Below, piece after piece: positions 33,673 through 45,600 of a stretch of DNA of 64,000 nucleotides. The stretch is from Proales similis (Eukaryota; Rotifera; Eurotatoria; Ploima; Proalidae). The stretch's first letter is position 1. Each line of letters begins with the position of its first letter. The stretch covers positions 496,001 through 560,000 of the forward strand of contig JAGVRJ010000001.1 of NCBI GenBank assembly GCA_019059635.1, given 5' to 3'. The translations under genes were made by a program, and so were the position numbers. A model generated the notes under the pieces. That model saw only the letters and a program-made list of their open reading frames with translations. It was not told where the DNA came from and did no database searches.

Positions 33673-35690
33673 TTATTGCGATTTTAGATTTCTGACCAAA
33701 TTCAATATTTCTTGAGCGCGCTCAAGACTATTGCCGGCCAAGAGGAGGGCACAAGCGGCACTGCAGCGATCTTGGTTTTGGCTGCTTACAAACGAATCAA
33801 ATGCGTCCGAGTTGAGTATTTTAAATCGAATCGAGTCTGATTCCGGCTCGCCTTCGTAGCTTATCAGAGCAGGCGTCTGCTCATTACACGGCCTTGGTCT
33901 CAATTGTGCGGTAGAGAGAGTCGACGAAGCCGTTGGTGGCGGGGGCGGCGGCGGATAAGAAGGTGCCTCTAAATGCGGTGCTGCGGCTTTTTTCGTCCAG
34001 CCCTCGATCAGCTTTTTCACTTGTTTGCCGTCGGATTTGGGGGTTGATTGGGAACGCTGTTGTTGACTTGTGCTCCGATCCACTGGCTCGATGTACTCTG
34101 AAAAAGGCAACTCAAAGGTAAGACTTGTGTCCGAGACGCTCGTTCATGTCGCCTGGCCCTTACCTTCCTGTTGCTCGGAGTGGGCCTCCAAGTGCTCTGA
34201 GGCGACCGCACCGCCTCTTGATGAAGCTGACGAGATTGAGCCGATAGAAATTCGATCGTTGCTGGGCTCCTGAGTAAATGGTCACTGATTTAAAAATTGA
34301 ATTTGTTTAGCGGCCAGAGTTGTACCTGAATGGGCTGAGTAGGTCGAGTCTGGCATGTTCTCTCCTCGATCGAAGTGAGTATAACAGGCTCGAAGGCTTT
34401 GATTTCGCATCGGCAAAACGGACAGCTCGGCGTGCTCTGCAGCTCTTGCCAACTCTCCAGACAACTGGCACAGATCAAGTGGCCACAGGGCTCCAGTTTG
34501 CGGTCCTTGTTGTTTTCTGAGCAGATCTTGCAAATTTGAAACAGACTGCCCATGTCCAGATACATGTCCTGCTGCTCCTTTGATATTTGAATTCGCGACG
34601 CAGACGTCACTGCGATGGCGGTCGATATGTCTATTCTGATGTCACGCCCGTCCGGGTAGACGTACAGGCTCTGCTTCTGGCCATCGATCAGGGCCTGAAT
34701 GAGCGACTGTGGAATAGTTTGAAGTATTTTGCCGTCCGTGGTCACATAGCCGATGGCCCACTGGCCGAGTTTGGTGCAGCTCAGACGGAACAAGTAGCTG
34801 CCCGGCTTGTGTATGTAGGACTGCAGTCGCTTGTGCACCTTGTCGTAAGTGCTAAATGCACAGTAGGCCGGATGCTCGGTGACCAGGAATTTCCAGTTGT
34901 TGAGCAGATTTTGCCACGGCTGAAAGAGCCGCGTGAATATGTCGAACTCGAATATGGACACGTAGCGCGTCTTAGTGAGCTGGATCGTTTCCTTGAGGCA
35001 GTGCGCTTCGGCAGCGCTCGAGATTGGGTGCACTTGATTTAGCTTGAACTCAAACTCGCCCCAGGTGACTATGACACGTTCGGCGAAGCTCTCCTTCCAA
35101 AAGTGTTCGGCGTCGCTCTTGGCGATTCTGTACTGTTGGCCTTCGTAGACGTCGTTCGGAAACAGAGAGCGCATTTCGGCCAGCATGTGTGAGAATATCA
35201 GCGTGTACTTGACCAAGTTCTGGCGTTCCTCGCTCCATTCGTCGTTCATTCGTTTGGACGAGTTCTTGAACAGCGCCAGCGCTTGCTGAATCTTCTCCTG
35301 GCAGTTGTGCACCAGCACCACAAAGTAGTCGATGTCATTTAGGACGTGAAATTTGTTCTCATAGGCGTTCTGGATGCTCTGGAACTTGTGGCAAATGTCG
35401 GGCAAGATGTCGATTATGTACGGAGGACTGTTGACCAGCTCTAAACGCTGGCAGTATCTCAGAAGCTTGTCGCCAAGCTTGCACACCTTCTCCAGCTGCT
35501 TCTTGTCCACAGACATGCATAGTTCCGAGTGAGCGGCGGCTGCTGTCGATGAGCCGGTGCCGTTGGTCAGAATGTTCTGAAACGAGCTGACCGCTGCGCT
35601 AGTGGCCGAGTTCCAGATGCTGTTCAACTGCGATGACATCTCAACAGCAGTCAAGCGGCTCCATAGCTTTGCGTTCAAAGGTGAAGCCAT
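33673..35690 (-). CDS. CBL: CBL-family E3 ubiquitin ligase
   Basis: Cytosolic RING E3 that ubiquitinates activated receptor tyrosine kinases. It has 631 residues in three exons: 34326-35690, 34164-34269, 33673-34097 (1,896 nt, in frame). The tyrosine-kinase-binding module (four-helix bundle, EF hand, divergent SH2) covers about residues 40-350, with KPGSYLFRLSCTKLGQWAIGYV in the SH2 part and GSLFQICKIC leading into the RING. The RING starts at C387 (CKICSENNKD, EPCGHLICASCL, CPFCRCEIK). After a Ser-rich linker come a seven-proline run in PSYPPPPPPP and a C-terminal UBA domain (CSAACALLLAGNSLERAQEI), so this corresponds to a long Cbl isoform. It is head-to-head with RNASEH2B (181 nt). Confidence 0.95.
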
Positions 35691-35871
35691 TAGTCACGCG
35701 CATCTAGAATAAGAGACGCAACCAAGGTATTTACATTATTGACAATCCAATTAGACCAAGATACTTTTATGCTCGGACGCTTGTCGGAGCAGATCCAACC
35801 TAACAACGCGGCCTGGTCTAGAATGCTCGAGCCGGCAAATTAGTTCGCTCCTTTCTAACAGAAATAAAAAA
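35691..35871. promoter_or_regulatory. Bidirectional promoter CBL/RNASEH2B
   Basis: Only 181 nt separate the start codons of CBL (-) and RNASEH2B (+), so both core promoters must lie here or in the 5' ends of the genes. I see no TATA box. The function is inferred from position. Confidence 0.5.
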
Positions 35872-36522
35872 ATGAAGAGATTACTAATCGCCTCCAAACA
35901 CGAGCAGTCAGACGCATGCCAAATGAGGCTGGTCAAGATACGAGTGGCAGAGCGAACTCAGCAAATGGTTCTCGTCTACGGCACAGGAAACGGGAGCGGC
36001 GAATTGCACGAACTGTTTGAATGGAAGTGCGACCGACGACACTGCACTTTGTTTGTGGACCAGCAAGTGCTAACCGATGACTCGTTCAGCATCCACCTCG
36101 TGCCCAAATTCAATCGGACGTTTTTGCTCATCGACTACTTGTTTGAGAGAAAACAAGTCGAATTCGAGAGCTGGACTGAGCTTAACTCAATGATCTATGA
36201 ACAGTGTACAAGTGAGTGCACGGAGCTGATCAGAGATAAAATGAGGCAGTTCACTTGCGACGAATGCCTTAGATTCGCCGACCTGATTGAATCGGCGCCG
36301 CCTGTGCACAAGCTAAGCTTTAATATTTCAAAGACACTGAACTGGCTCGACGCTCGATTGAAATGCATCAGAGACTACATGGAGCGTAACGAAAGCAGCA
36401 AACGAGCAAGCGAAGAGGCGCTCGACTTGTTGAGTTCTTATTTGAGCAGCGCTCTTGCTCAACAATTCAGGTCTCACCTAGACGAAGCCAATGAGACAAT
36501 AAAAAAGCGTCGCCTGGACTAG
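35872..36522 (+). CDS. RNASEH2B: Ribonuclease H2 subunit B
   Basis: Non-catalytic subunit of the RNase H2 complex, which removes ribonucleotides from DNA. A single exon of 216 codons. The first 90 residues match the triple-barrel domain pattern: MRLVKIRVA, then a GxGELHELFEW strand, CTLFVDQQVLTDDSFSIH, and FNRTFLLIDYLFE in place of the human DPLFLxLPYL. The helical half has LSFNISKTLNWLDARL (human KTLKWLEKKV) and DLLSSYLSSALAQQFRSHL near the end. It ends in a basic KKRRLD and lacks the PCNA-binding tail that I recall in the human protein (312 residues). The assignment rests on this pattern match; moderately confident. Poly(A) signal at 36739. Confidence 0.72.
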   Translation: MKRLLIASKHEQSDACQMRLVKIRVAERTQQMVLVYGTGNGSGELHELFEWKCDRRHCTLFVDQQVLTDDSFSIHLVPKFNRTFLLIDYLFERKQVEFESWTELNSMIYEQCTSECTELIRDKMRQFTCDECLRFADLIESAPPVHKLSFNISKTLNWLDARLKCIRDYMERNESSKRASEEALDLLSSYLSSALAQQFRSHLDEANETIKKRRLD

Positions 36523-36950
36523 AAATGCCGCGTCAAGTGCTCGCCCCTTTCAATCGAGAGCCTAAAAATAGTCCGATACTGGGCGAGCCAGGGACAGGCC
36601 CCAAGCGAGAGCTAGAGAGAAACCGAGAGAGAGAGCCAGAGAGAGAGAGAGAGGGATATGGAGAGAGAGGCAGAAATCCAGTAAGAAACGACGAGGTGAG
36701 AAGTAGCCAGGGAAGGACCTGCGTCTGAGCGTAATCTAAATAAATAAAAGCTAATTAAAATTTCTGTTTGGCTGAGCCCGCGAGTTTAAACAAGCGCAAA
36801 TAAAATATGATAATTTGCTCAAAGCAAGACGTTCCCTTCTAGCAAAGTTGCGATCCCAAAACGCTACAGAGCAAACTTAGACGGCGACAAGAATCTAATG
36901 CGGCCGACAAAAGGCCGTTATTAAGTCATTTGAGAGCGCAAAACAAGACT

Positions 36951-37868
36951 ATGGATTGGTTTAAATACTTTAAATTGACCATGGGCGCGTGCTTCGTGTT
37001 TTACTTGCTCAAGTTCGCGCGCATCTATTTCCACAATGTGCCGAGCTCGGCATTTCTCCAACAAAGCTCAAGGCTCGATGCGAATCAGATGAAAACGTTT
37101 CATTCACACTGCTACTGTCAGTCCAAACTGGTCGAGCTGAAGCACGCAGACGAGCTTTACTCGGTTCAAGTGAGCGACGCCAAATTCAACTATCTCTCAT
37201 ACTCGATTGAGACGAGCAGCTTTGAGTCGGCTCTGTTCACTTGCGATCTGTACGATGTGCTGCGACGTGGTCCAGCTCAAAAGGTGATCGCTCTGTCGTT
37301 GAATCGAGCTCAGATCGACGACTTGAGCCTTATAGACAAACTAAAAGAGATTGCGATCGATCTCAAATCAGCTCAGCCCGACTGGATTCTACGCATCTAC
37401 CACTCGGGAGAGGAGTCTCTCTCTTCTCAGCTGTGCACACTTCGTTGCCTTAAACACGACAACACCTCAGTGGACAACATTGACTTTTGCGACGTCAATC
37501 AGCTGCCGTCCAACATCGAGCAGAAATTCAGCTTTGGCCAAATGCACGCGGCATTTTGGTCGTGGCTGCCGATCGTTGATTCGTTCGTTAGCAAACTGAT
37601 AAGCGTCAAGCTGAGCGATGCCGATCGGCTCGATCGATTCGTGCGCCGACTTGATCTCAACAACGACGACAATTACATACTCAAGTTCGACGGCAAGCTC
37701 GATCGCCAGTTTGAAATCACTCTGTCAAACTCGGAGCCGGGCACGCAGATAATTCTTTCCAACTTGTTCAATTTAATAAGCGACCAGTTCGTGTGGAGAG
37801 AGTTCAACGAGCAGACTGTCGGCGAAGCGATTCGTCGTTCGATCGAGAGCGACTTGAATCCGCTCTAA
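36951..37868 (+). CDS. Type II membrane protein, divergent glycosyltransferase-like
   Basis: Single exon, 305 residues. A signal-anchor-like hydrophobic segment is at residues 8-25 (GACFVFYLLKFARIYF), fitting a Golgi type II topology. The middle resembles a group of invertebrate nucleotide-sugar transferase-like proteins I recall: ILRIYHSGEESLSSQLC, an NIDFCDVNQLP motif, then MHAAFWSWLPIVDSFV. In those relatives a SRDLDS (DxD-type) motif follows; here the position reads KLISVKLSDADRL, so the metal-binding acidic motif is missing. It may be a non-catalytic paralogue or a fast-evolving enzyme. No better name is justified. Poly(A) signal at 37892. Confidence 0.5.
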   Translation: MDWFKYFKLTMGACFVFYLLKFARIYFHNVPSSAFLQQSSRLDANQMKTFHSHCYCQSKLVELKHADELYSVQVSDAKFNYLSYSIETSSFESALFTCDLYDVLRRGPAQKVIALSLNRAQIDDLSLIDKLKEIAIDLKSAQPDWILRIYHSGEESLSSQLCTLRCLKHDNTSVDNIDFCDVNQLPSNIEQKFSFGQMHAAFWSWLPIVDSFVSKLISVKLSDADRLDRFVRRLDLNNDDNYILKFDGKLDRQFEITLSNSEPGTQIILSNLFNLISDQFVWREFNEQTVGEAIRRSIESDLNPL

Positions 37869-38297
37869 AACGATTTTGTTCGTCTTTTCTAAATAAAGTT
37901 TCGCTTGATGATCGCGAGTCGCAGTGTATGACGGCTTGAATGGACTGCCGGTCGGCTGCTCCGTTTCTAATTAGCGCTGGTTATTATTCGTAAGAAGTGC
38001 AGAGCACAGCAACATTGAATGAACGAATTAATGCAACCCATTTGAATTATACTCGCATAAGCAACTGGAAAACTATTTCTATGAATAGAGAAGGTGAACG
38101 AGCCCAAGCAGACAGCCAGACAGAGAGGTAGACAGGCAGAGAGAGAGAGAGAGAGAGAGAGGCAGAGAAGTAGACAGGCGGGTGGGCAGAGACGTGCGCT
38201 CAGAACCAGGGCAATAGGCTGTTTGCGCATCCACTCTTCCTCTCTGATTGATTATTCCTCTTTAGACTGGGCCGTTTTTAAAACTCGTGTTCTATCG
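37869..38297. other. Intergenic and USP19 leader with (GA)n
   Basis: About 430 nt. It contains a pure (GA)12 tract at 38139-38162 upstream of the USP19 start. The USP19 frame stays open without an ATG back to 38094, but that extension is the Arg/Glu-rich translation of the repeat. Confidence 0.6.
38139..38162. repeat. (GA)12 microsatellite in USP19 leader
   Basis: A pure GA run about 135 nt before the USP19 start codon. Similar GA tracts lie upstream of AGBL5 (27851-27868), the class A receptor and the LIM gene. Confidence 0.9.
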
Positions 38298-41200
38298 ATG
38301 CCCGAAATGGTCCAGAAGGAGCAGTCTAGTGGTAAGCGTCCGGCGCGGCCTTTACTTAAACTCGCCACTTTCATGAATTTGATTAAAGAGAGACTGGTCA
38401 GCGTGAGTCAGCTCAAGTACAGCTCGTATCAACAAGCAGAGCACATTAGATACTCAGTTTACATCAAATCGATAGACCCACTGGCCAGCACAGTCGAGTT
38501 CGGGCATTCGAGCACGACGGTGTGGTTCAAGACCAGCGACGAGAAGTTCATTCGTGAGCAGCAAGCAGATGCTCAAGCATCGTTCGTCTGGAGTCTAGAG
38601 CACGAGTTTGAGATTGAGCCGGAGAAATGTCGCTACAGCATAAACAAATCGGCCCTTGAGCTTGTGCTACGGCGAAAAGACTCTGACAAGACTCGAATCA
38701 AGCCCGTTCAGCTCTCCTCTGTTTCGTCTAGTCAAGCGAAGGCATCTCCGACAGCTGCTCCAGCGATGCAAGCCAAGCCATGCGAGCCGAAGCTTTCCAG
38801 TCATCTGCAGTCGCTTGATAGCAAAGTCGAGTCAGAGCAGGCAAAAGAGCTGAAAATGAGCCAAGGGATGGTCGGCTTGGCCAACCTTGGCAACACTTGC
38901 TACATGAACGCGGCACTTCAGGTGTTGCTCAACACCACCGAGCTGCGCGACTTTTTCATCAAAACACCGGCCAAGTTTCAGAAGGAGCTCAACACGGACA
39001 ATGTGCTCGGCGCCAACGGCAAAATGGCGGTCGAGTTCGCCATGCTTCTCAGACAAGTGTGGACAAGCAGCAAATCAAGTGTGGCGCCCACTCGCCTGAG
39101 AAATCTGATCGGCGCCAAGTATTCTCATTTCGGCGGCTACGAGCAACAAGATACTCAGGAATTTCTATGCTCGCTGCTGAACCTCTTGCACGAGGACTTG
39201 AACCGGGTGAAGAAGAAGCCCTATTTCGAGAGCGGACTCGAGTGCGAGGACGAGAACGTGAAGCAGGCGATAAAAATCGCGCACGAGTCCTGGTCTCGCT
39301 TCTTGATGCGCGAGGACTCCATCATAGTGGACCACTTTTACGGTCAGTTTCGGTCCAAGCTTGTCTGTCCGGACTGTCGTCACATATCGATCACGTTTGA
39401 GCCGTTCAATAACCTTCTAATTCCGATTTGCAAGCCAAAGTTCACGGTGGAATGCCTAATTCTGTTCAAACCAAGCCTCAGACGTCCTCCCCTATTGGTG
39501 AGTGCTCGCTAATGACATTTTGCCTTTTAACTGAAACGCCAATGTTGCCATCTGCCACTCAAGGTCAAGCGATTATTCGACGACTCTCATACATTCGAGA
39601 CGCTAATAAACCGCCTGCTGGACGAAAAGCCCGAGCTCGGCTCCAGTCTCGTATGATTCCTGCCAAAACGATTGTCTCTGATTGCCTTGTTGATTGCAAT
39701 TTAATATTTTAAGCTTCAGGGCTTTTTGGTCAACAAGCAAGGACCAGAGTTCAAAACAAACTGGATGAGCTTGAAAAGCTCTGACTTGTTAACCGAGCTA
39801 AACGAGAGTCTGATTGTCATGTAAGTTCGAATCTGAATTGGGAAGGTAAACTAATTGAGGCGGTGCTCGTTGAAGAAATCAGCTAGAGCAAACAAGTGAC
39901 CTCAGAGAGCCGTTTCTTCTTGTCCAAGTGACGCAAGAGACCGCATTTCCGATCTACGAGGATGCGAACGTTGCAAAATGCTCGCATTGCACCAAGGCAG
40001 AGGACGAAGCGAACACGTTGAAAAAGTGCTCGCGCTGTCGACGCTCAGCCTATTGTAACAGGTGAGGAAGAGCTCACTCGGTTGCTGATGGCTTTAATCG
40101 TTCACGCAAACCAACACAGCGAGTGTCAAAAGCTGGACTGGAATAGGCACAAGAAAAGCAAGTGCGAGCTAGATTCAGACTCGGTGGGCATTCCGTTTCT
40201 ACTCTCCAGTCAGCGGCAGCATCAAACTCAATGCAGCAGCGGTGGCATTTTACTCGACGAGTTGATTGAAATGTGCTCGCAAAGTGTGAAAGCAAACAAG
40301 CCCCTTGACCAATGCGACTTCGAGCTCCTCGTCAAACAGGAACAGGCAAAATGGAACAGAATCTCGATCACCGAGCTGAACCAGCAGCTGCAGAGTGTCG
40401 ACGGCGTGATCGAGCTCAAACTGCGATGGATGAACGTTCCGAGCAAACTGACCGTGAGCACAGACGTGTCGAGAATTGGCGTCGACGAAGAGAGCAGCTC
40501 GTCTCTGTCCAATGAGGCCAGTCTTGAAGAGTGTCTCCGTCTGTTTACGCAGCCCGAGCAGCTCAACGAAGAGAATCTGTGGTACTGTTCCAAGTGTAAG
40601 AAGCATCAAAAAGCGACCAAACAGCTCGGCTTGTGGCGTCTGCCCAAGTACCTGTTCATCACTCTGAAGCGATTTCAGGCCAAGAAGGCGTTCGACGCGA
40701 GTTCGGAAGCTCCGTTCAAAATGCTCAACCCTCGTCTCCAGCTCTACCTCAACAATCGAGTGGTCTACAACAAAATCAATAGGCTCGTTCGATTTCCGCT
40801 TAGGTAATTCGCCTCCAGCGGCCTTGAGTGTCTTCAGCTATTAATCTAGAGAGCTGTTTTTGCAGAAATTTGGAGCTCAACGACTTCCTGTGCAATCCGG
40901 AAATTTCCGACGCCAAACACAAATACGACTTGTGCGGCGTGATAAACCATCACGGAAGCTCGATAAGCCTGGGCCATTACACAGCGTTCGCACGCACTCA
41001 CGACGCGGCCAACGTGGACGAGAGCGAAGTCGGATGGCGTCACTTTGACGATCAGCGAGTCAGTACCATACAAGAAGAGCGAAGAGTGATCACTCCGGAC
41101 GCCTATGTGCTTTTGTACCGGCTGCGTACTGCCTGTGGACAGGACGAGAACCGGAGCGAGCGTGTGAGTTCTGGCTCTTGCTCGGAGAGCTACCACTCGG

Positions 41201-41355
41201 CACCCAACGACCAACTGGACGACGATGAGGCAACAAGCGCAGAGAGCAGCGATCACGACGCTGAGAGCGACGAAAGCGTTGAGCTCAAGGACGCGTGTGA
41301 CCGCTTCTCGTATCCGTCGTCGATCGGCTACACGAATCTGGACGAGATCGATTGA
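38298..41355 (+). CDS. USP19: Ubiquitin-specific protease 19
   Basis: Deubiquitinase of 917 residues in six exons: 38298-39497, 39564-39650, 39714-39820, 39876-40061, 40120-40803, 40866-41355; in frame. The N-terminus has one CS (p23-like) domain (about residues 35-130: [19 protein letters not shown]...VELVLRRKD-type ending). The USP catalytic domain begins with the Cys box [18 protein letters not shown] (C201), has zinc-binding CPDC, and the His box GHYTAFA with H792. A MYND zinc finger (about residues 500-541: CSHC ... [10 protein letters not shown] ... CQKLDW ... H...C) interrupts the catalytic domain, which is diagnostic for USP19. Human USP19 has two CS domains and, in one isoform, a C-terminal membrane anchor; here I see one CS domain and an acidic Ser-rich tail with no anchor. 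Poly(A) signal at 41393. Confidence 0.92.
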
Positions 41356-42668
41356 CTTTTCGAATCTAGCGCTTTGTTTCAACGTCAAGGTGAATAAATA
41401 AGTCAAAGAAAAGAAGCTTGCGAACTGGTTCGTCATCAAAGTCTGAGACAAAGAGAGACGAGTGTGTCGGGGGGCTTCTGAGCTACGCGCTCCTAAGTGC
41501 TCTCTGGTTGCAGTTAGCAACAAAGCGCCTCTTAAACGAGTCGAATCGAGTTAGGAGCCAAAAGCAGGCCGCCAGTAGAAGAGGCAACGAGAGGAGAACG
41601 TTGAGGAATAAAAAAAGAGACCGAAAAGAAATAAAATTAATTTAGAAACAAAGAGTGTCGATTTGATCGCGAATATGACGAACTCCAAACAAACGAGTGA
41701 GCGAGCCAACAACCGACTAGCAGCGAGCAGGCCAACAAAAAAGCGCGGCCCAGAGTCCAAAATTTCAATTGTTGCCGTTGTTGTTTACGATCGTTGTGTA
41801 GTTAGGCTGCAACCGTTCACAAAAAAAAAACTGTAACTCATTAGTGTGCCGCTTGATTCGGCTCTCGAACCCGAGCTGGCAGGCTAATTGTTCACGTTTG
41901 ACTTCTTTTCCGGCCTCGAGCAAAACACCGCTTCAACCTGCCGAGCCATCTACTCGCTTCATTCGGCACCTAGCCCGCCTTTTTCATGGTGGGCGATGTT
42001 TATGCGCACACGCAAGTCGCTTGTTTCTTTAAATGTCGCCGCACCACACAAGACCACGGCTCACTCACACATCGCTCGTGAAGCGCAAAAATAACAGAGC
42101 GAAAGAAGAAAACGGCGCTCAGAAAACCATTCTCGTGCCGATTTTACTGGTTCTTTATGTTGTTTTAACCCAGCATGAGCAGCCTGAAAGGGGGAAAAGC
42201 GTTTCTCTCCTGCTCGCTCTAGAACTCAAAATTTACCTTTATCTTGCACCTCCTATCTGGACCCGGGTTTCGAAATTTTTATGTTTGCTATAGTAACGTA
42301 CATGATGATGATAAATGTGGAACGGCTGAGCTAGGTTGCGAATTGAGCGCTCTTTACATTTTGTGTGCGCATTGTGACACACGCACCAACCAACTGAAAA
42401 CAAACTGGCAGCAGGCACTTGTTCGGCTTCAGCGATTTTTCAACTTAGCGTACTTCCGACCAATTTGACGTTTATGATCAAATAAACGCTCGAAACTTTA
42501 CACCTTAAACGCGGCTTTTATTTAGAAACGACAGTCAACCAAAGAGCAGACCGGCTGCAGTGACTGCGTGCGCTGCTGAACTGGAGACGACACGATCGAG
42601 CTGAGTGTGATTGCCAGCAGAAAAAGCACAGAAAAACGAGCGGAAGAAGGTGGATATTTGAGGGACAA
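41356..42668. other. Intergenic, no gene seen
   Basis: About 1.3 kb holding the USP19 3' end (AATAAA at 41393) and presumably the promoter of the downstream gene. Open frames are short and have no recognisable content. Confidence 0.55.
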
Positions 42669-45600
42669 ATGCTAATCAGACGTCAGCAAACGGCCAAAGA
42701 AACGTTCAGTTCCATGCCCGATCCGAGAAACACGTTGGTCCGTGCGCGGACTTTTACCGTCTACAACACGACCGAGCTGAGCCGGGAAAAAGTGCGCTTC
42801 GACAATTTCGCTCGGCGCCGCGACCAAATGAGCAGTCAAGGCTACAAGACGCCGGCCAATAGACCCTACCGGCCGATCGGTGATCCCTTGGTCCACTCAA
42901 TCGACGAGAAACACTCAAATCATGACAAGACCAGACGACTAGTAGGTGGCGCTAGGCCGGCAATTTCATGCACGCCACTGCTTTACTTGGCTTTGAAAGG
43001 AGACCAAAACAGACCAAAAGACGAGCGATGACGAAGAGCGCAAAAAACGCCTGTTGCTGCTGCAGCGATCGCAGGTTTGTGCTAGTTGACCAAATTTCGC
43101 TGCCTGAGTCTCAATTAAATGCCGCTTTTGAAACAAAAGTCGGCGAAAAGTGTCAACTCGGTCGCATCAAAGCCCAACAGTGGTGCCACTTTGAAAGAGC
43201 TCAAAGAGGAAGTGAAAAATATAACGTAAGACGTGAGTTGAGACATGTTCGGAGCCAGATTCTAATTCGGTTCTGGGCAGCTCGTTGGCGAAAAAGGTTC
43301 ACATGGGCAGAAGCCTTTTCGACCTGCTCCGAGAGGAGGAGAAGAGAAAAGTGATGAGAGTTTGATTTTTTACACTTTTAAAGCGGCCAACGTTTAACTG
43401 CTCCATTTGAATTAAATAAGACGCAAGAGCTGCGAGGGAAAAGCGCAATGGAAGAGAGAGAGATGCGGATTGTTCCGCTTGAGGACGACGAACTGGATGA
43501 ACAAGACGAAGGCCGCGAGCTCATCTCGCGCATGATCTTTTCGGCTCAGATTCGCTCGCTCGACTCAGCCATTGACTCACGGCCTGGCAGCCCAACCGCT
43601 GTGAATGAGCCAGTGACGCCTTCGGTGAAAACCTCGGCCCGATTTGAGCTAAATGAATCAAAGTTGAACGAATCCAAACTAGCCCGGAATCAAACGTGGC
43701 CAGTTGATTATCGCACGTAAGCGAACCGAGTCCTTTTCGTTAGATTTGCTCAAGAACGTCTCATCGCGGTGACTTTAGGCCGTCGCAGTCGGATTCGAGT
43801 GAAAAGCGTGCACGAACGACGACTGGCAAGAGGAGCCAAGCTCGCTCCGAGTCATTGATTCAGTCACCGTTTAACGTGAACGAGCTATTCTTCGACAAGT
43901 GAGCCTCTCGCTGTCAACTTGAATTGAACTTTTGGAAAAATGCGAATAATCAGAGAGACAGTCGCACGTCGAATGTGCGTTCTCCTTTGGCTGCTCAACA
44001 GCATGGAGGCCGAGAAAGAGAACAGAGAAAAGATGGCGCACGAGCAAAAGGCAACAATGAGCTCTTTGGGAAGCTGCTACTCGTTCAGGTGAGTGAAGAT
44101 CGAACTACGACAGACTGAAGCGTCAATCTGAACGAGTCTTAATCTTGACCAGAAATCTGGGCGGTGAGAAAGTGCTGCTCGGACCGAAAGTTCAAATTGA
44201 AAACAGCTGGAAAGCGTTCATGAACACACGAATTGACCACGAACATCGAACAAAGCCATCCAGAGAGCATAACCGGTCGCCCAACCAGGACGCGAAGGGA
44301 ACCCAGACACCGAAAAAGGCCGAGGAGTCAAGCCATCGACAAGAGATGACCGAACAGTTTGACCCGCTGACGTCCCATGTTCTCGCCGAGCTGAACAATT
44401 TTGAATCGTCAATGGTAATCGAAGCCGACGATGAAAAAGACAAGAACTGCCAGAACACACCAGAGCTAGGTAGATGCAATTTGTCTATTCGCCTATTCGG
44501 ATCAGAGAGTTGCAATCTTCGACAAGGCAACGCGTCTCAGCTCATGGACGAAAGCTTAAAAGAAAAGTCAAGTGAACAAGTGTCGCATTGTGGAGAGGAG
44601 AACTTCGGTGGTCAATTGTCCGAGAGCGTTGAAATTGTCAAGCAGCCGTTTGTTGAACCGGTTACGGCCAAAACAGGCGAGTCGAAGAAGAACAAAACTA
44701 GCAAGGGCGGCAATCAAGATAACAGGCCGAAAGAAGAGAAAAATAAGAGAATAGTCGAGCTCCGGGTAGGTGCTGTGAGTTTTCCCAAGACTAGGCCTTA
44801 AATTTTAGTCACCGCAATTGAAGGCAGAACGATATCGCGAGGAGCTCATTCGAATCGGAGACATGAAAAAAATTGAGAGCCTGTTTCCGTGGCAGGGCAT
44901 GAAAAAATCGCTAAGCAAGCGCAAACATGAAAATCGAGAAGACGAACACGACCAGCTCACCGAGCGGTAAGACCGAGATGTCACTGAGCACATAAATCGA
45001 ATCTAAACTCTAAACTGTGACAGTTACAAGAACGTCAAGTCGAAACTGTTCGATCATTTGGTAAAGCAAAACACACAGCAGATGAGGCAAATGGGCAGAG
45101 GGGGCGAAGACTTTAATGAACGATGTCGACTGGACAGAGAAATTGAGTTCATGAAAAGGTATGCGCCTTCACGACGGTTCATATCTATTCGAGTTGATCT
45201 GAGAGCCCAAAAAAAAAAAAAGCAAACGCGCTCAGACTTGCATGATCCGACTCACGAGCATGAAGGAGACGATGAATGTGAGGGGCTTTCATCATCTGGA
45301 GAAAGTGCTGCGCAAGAACGTGGCCGAGTTCGAAAGACAAGAGCAGGAGAAAACGCAGGCGGTGAAATGGTTCAACGAAATCTCCGACTTTGTTGATTCT
45401 CTCGAGTTGACCGGCGAGAGAAGGCCGATCATGATCGACCTTGTGGAAAAGCTCAAATCTCACGCAAGTGTAATTTCAACCGCCAATCGTGTCTATCTGC
45501 TGGCCAGTTCTAAACGGCAAATTTTTGCAGAAAAATCCTCCTCCCATGGAAGCAGACTTCTTCTGCGCCATTAAAAATCTCCGGTAAGAAGCAATCGAAA

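Noticed and set aside
36525-36728. 67-aa ORF starting 2 nt after the RNASEH2B stop
   Set aside because: Arg/Glu repeat product of a GA tract, most likely 3' UTR.
38094-38297. N-terminal extension of USP19
   Set aside because: No ATG in the extension; sequence encodes Arg/Glu repeats from (GA)n.
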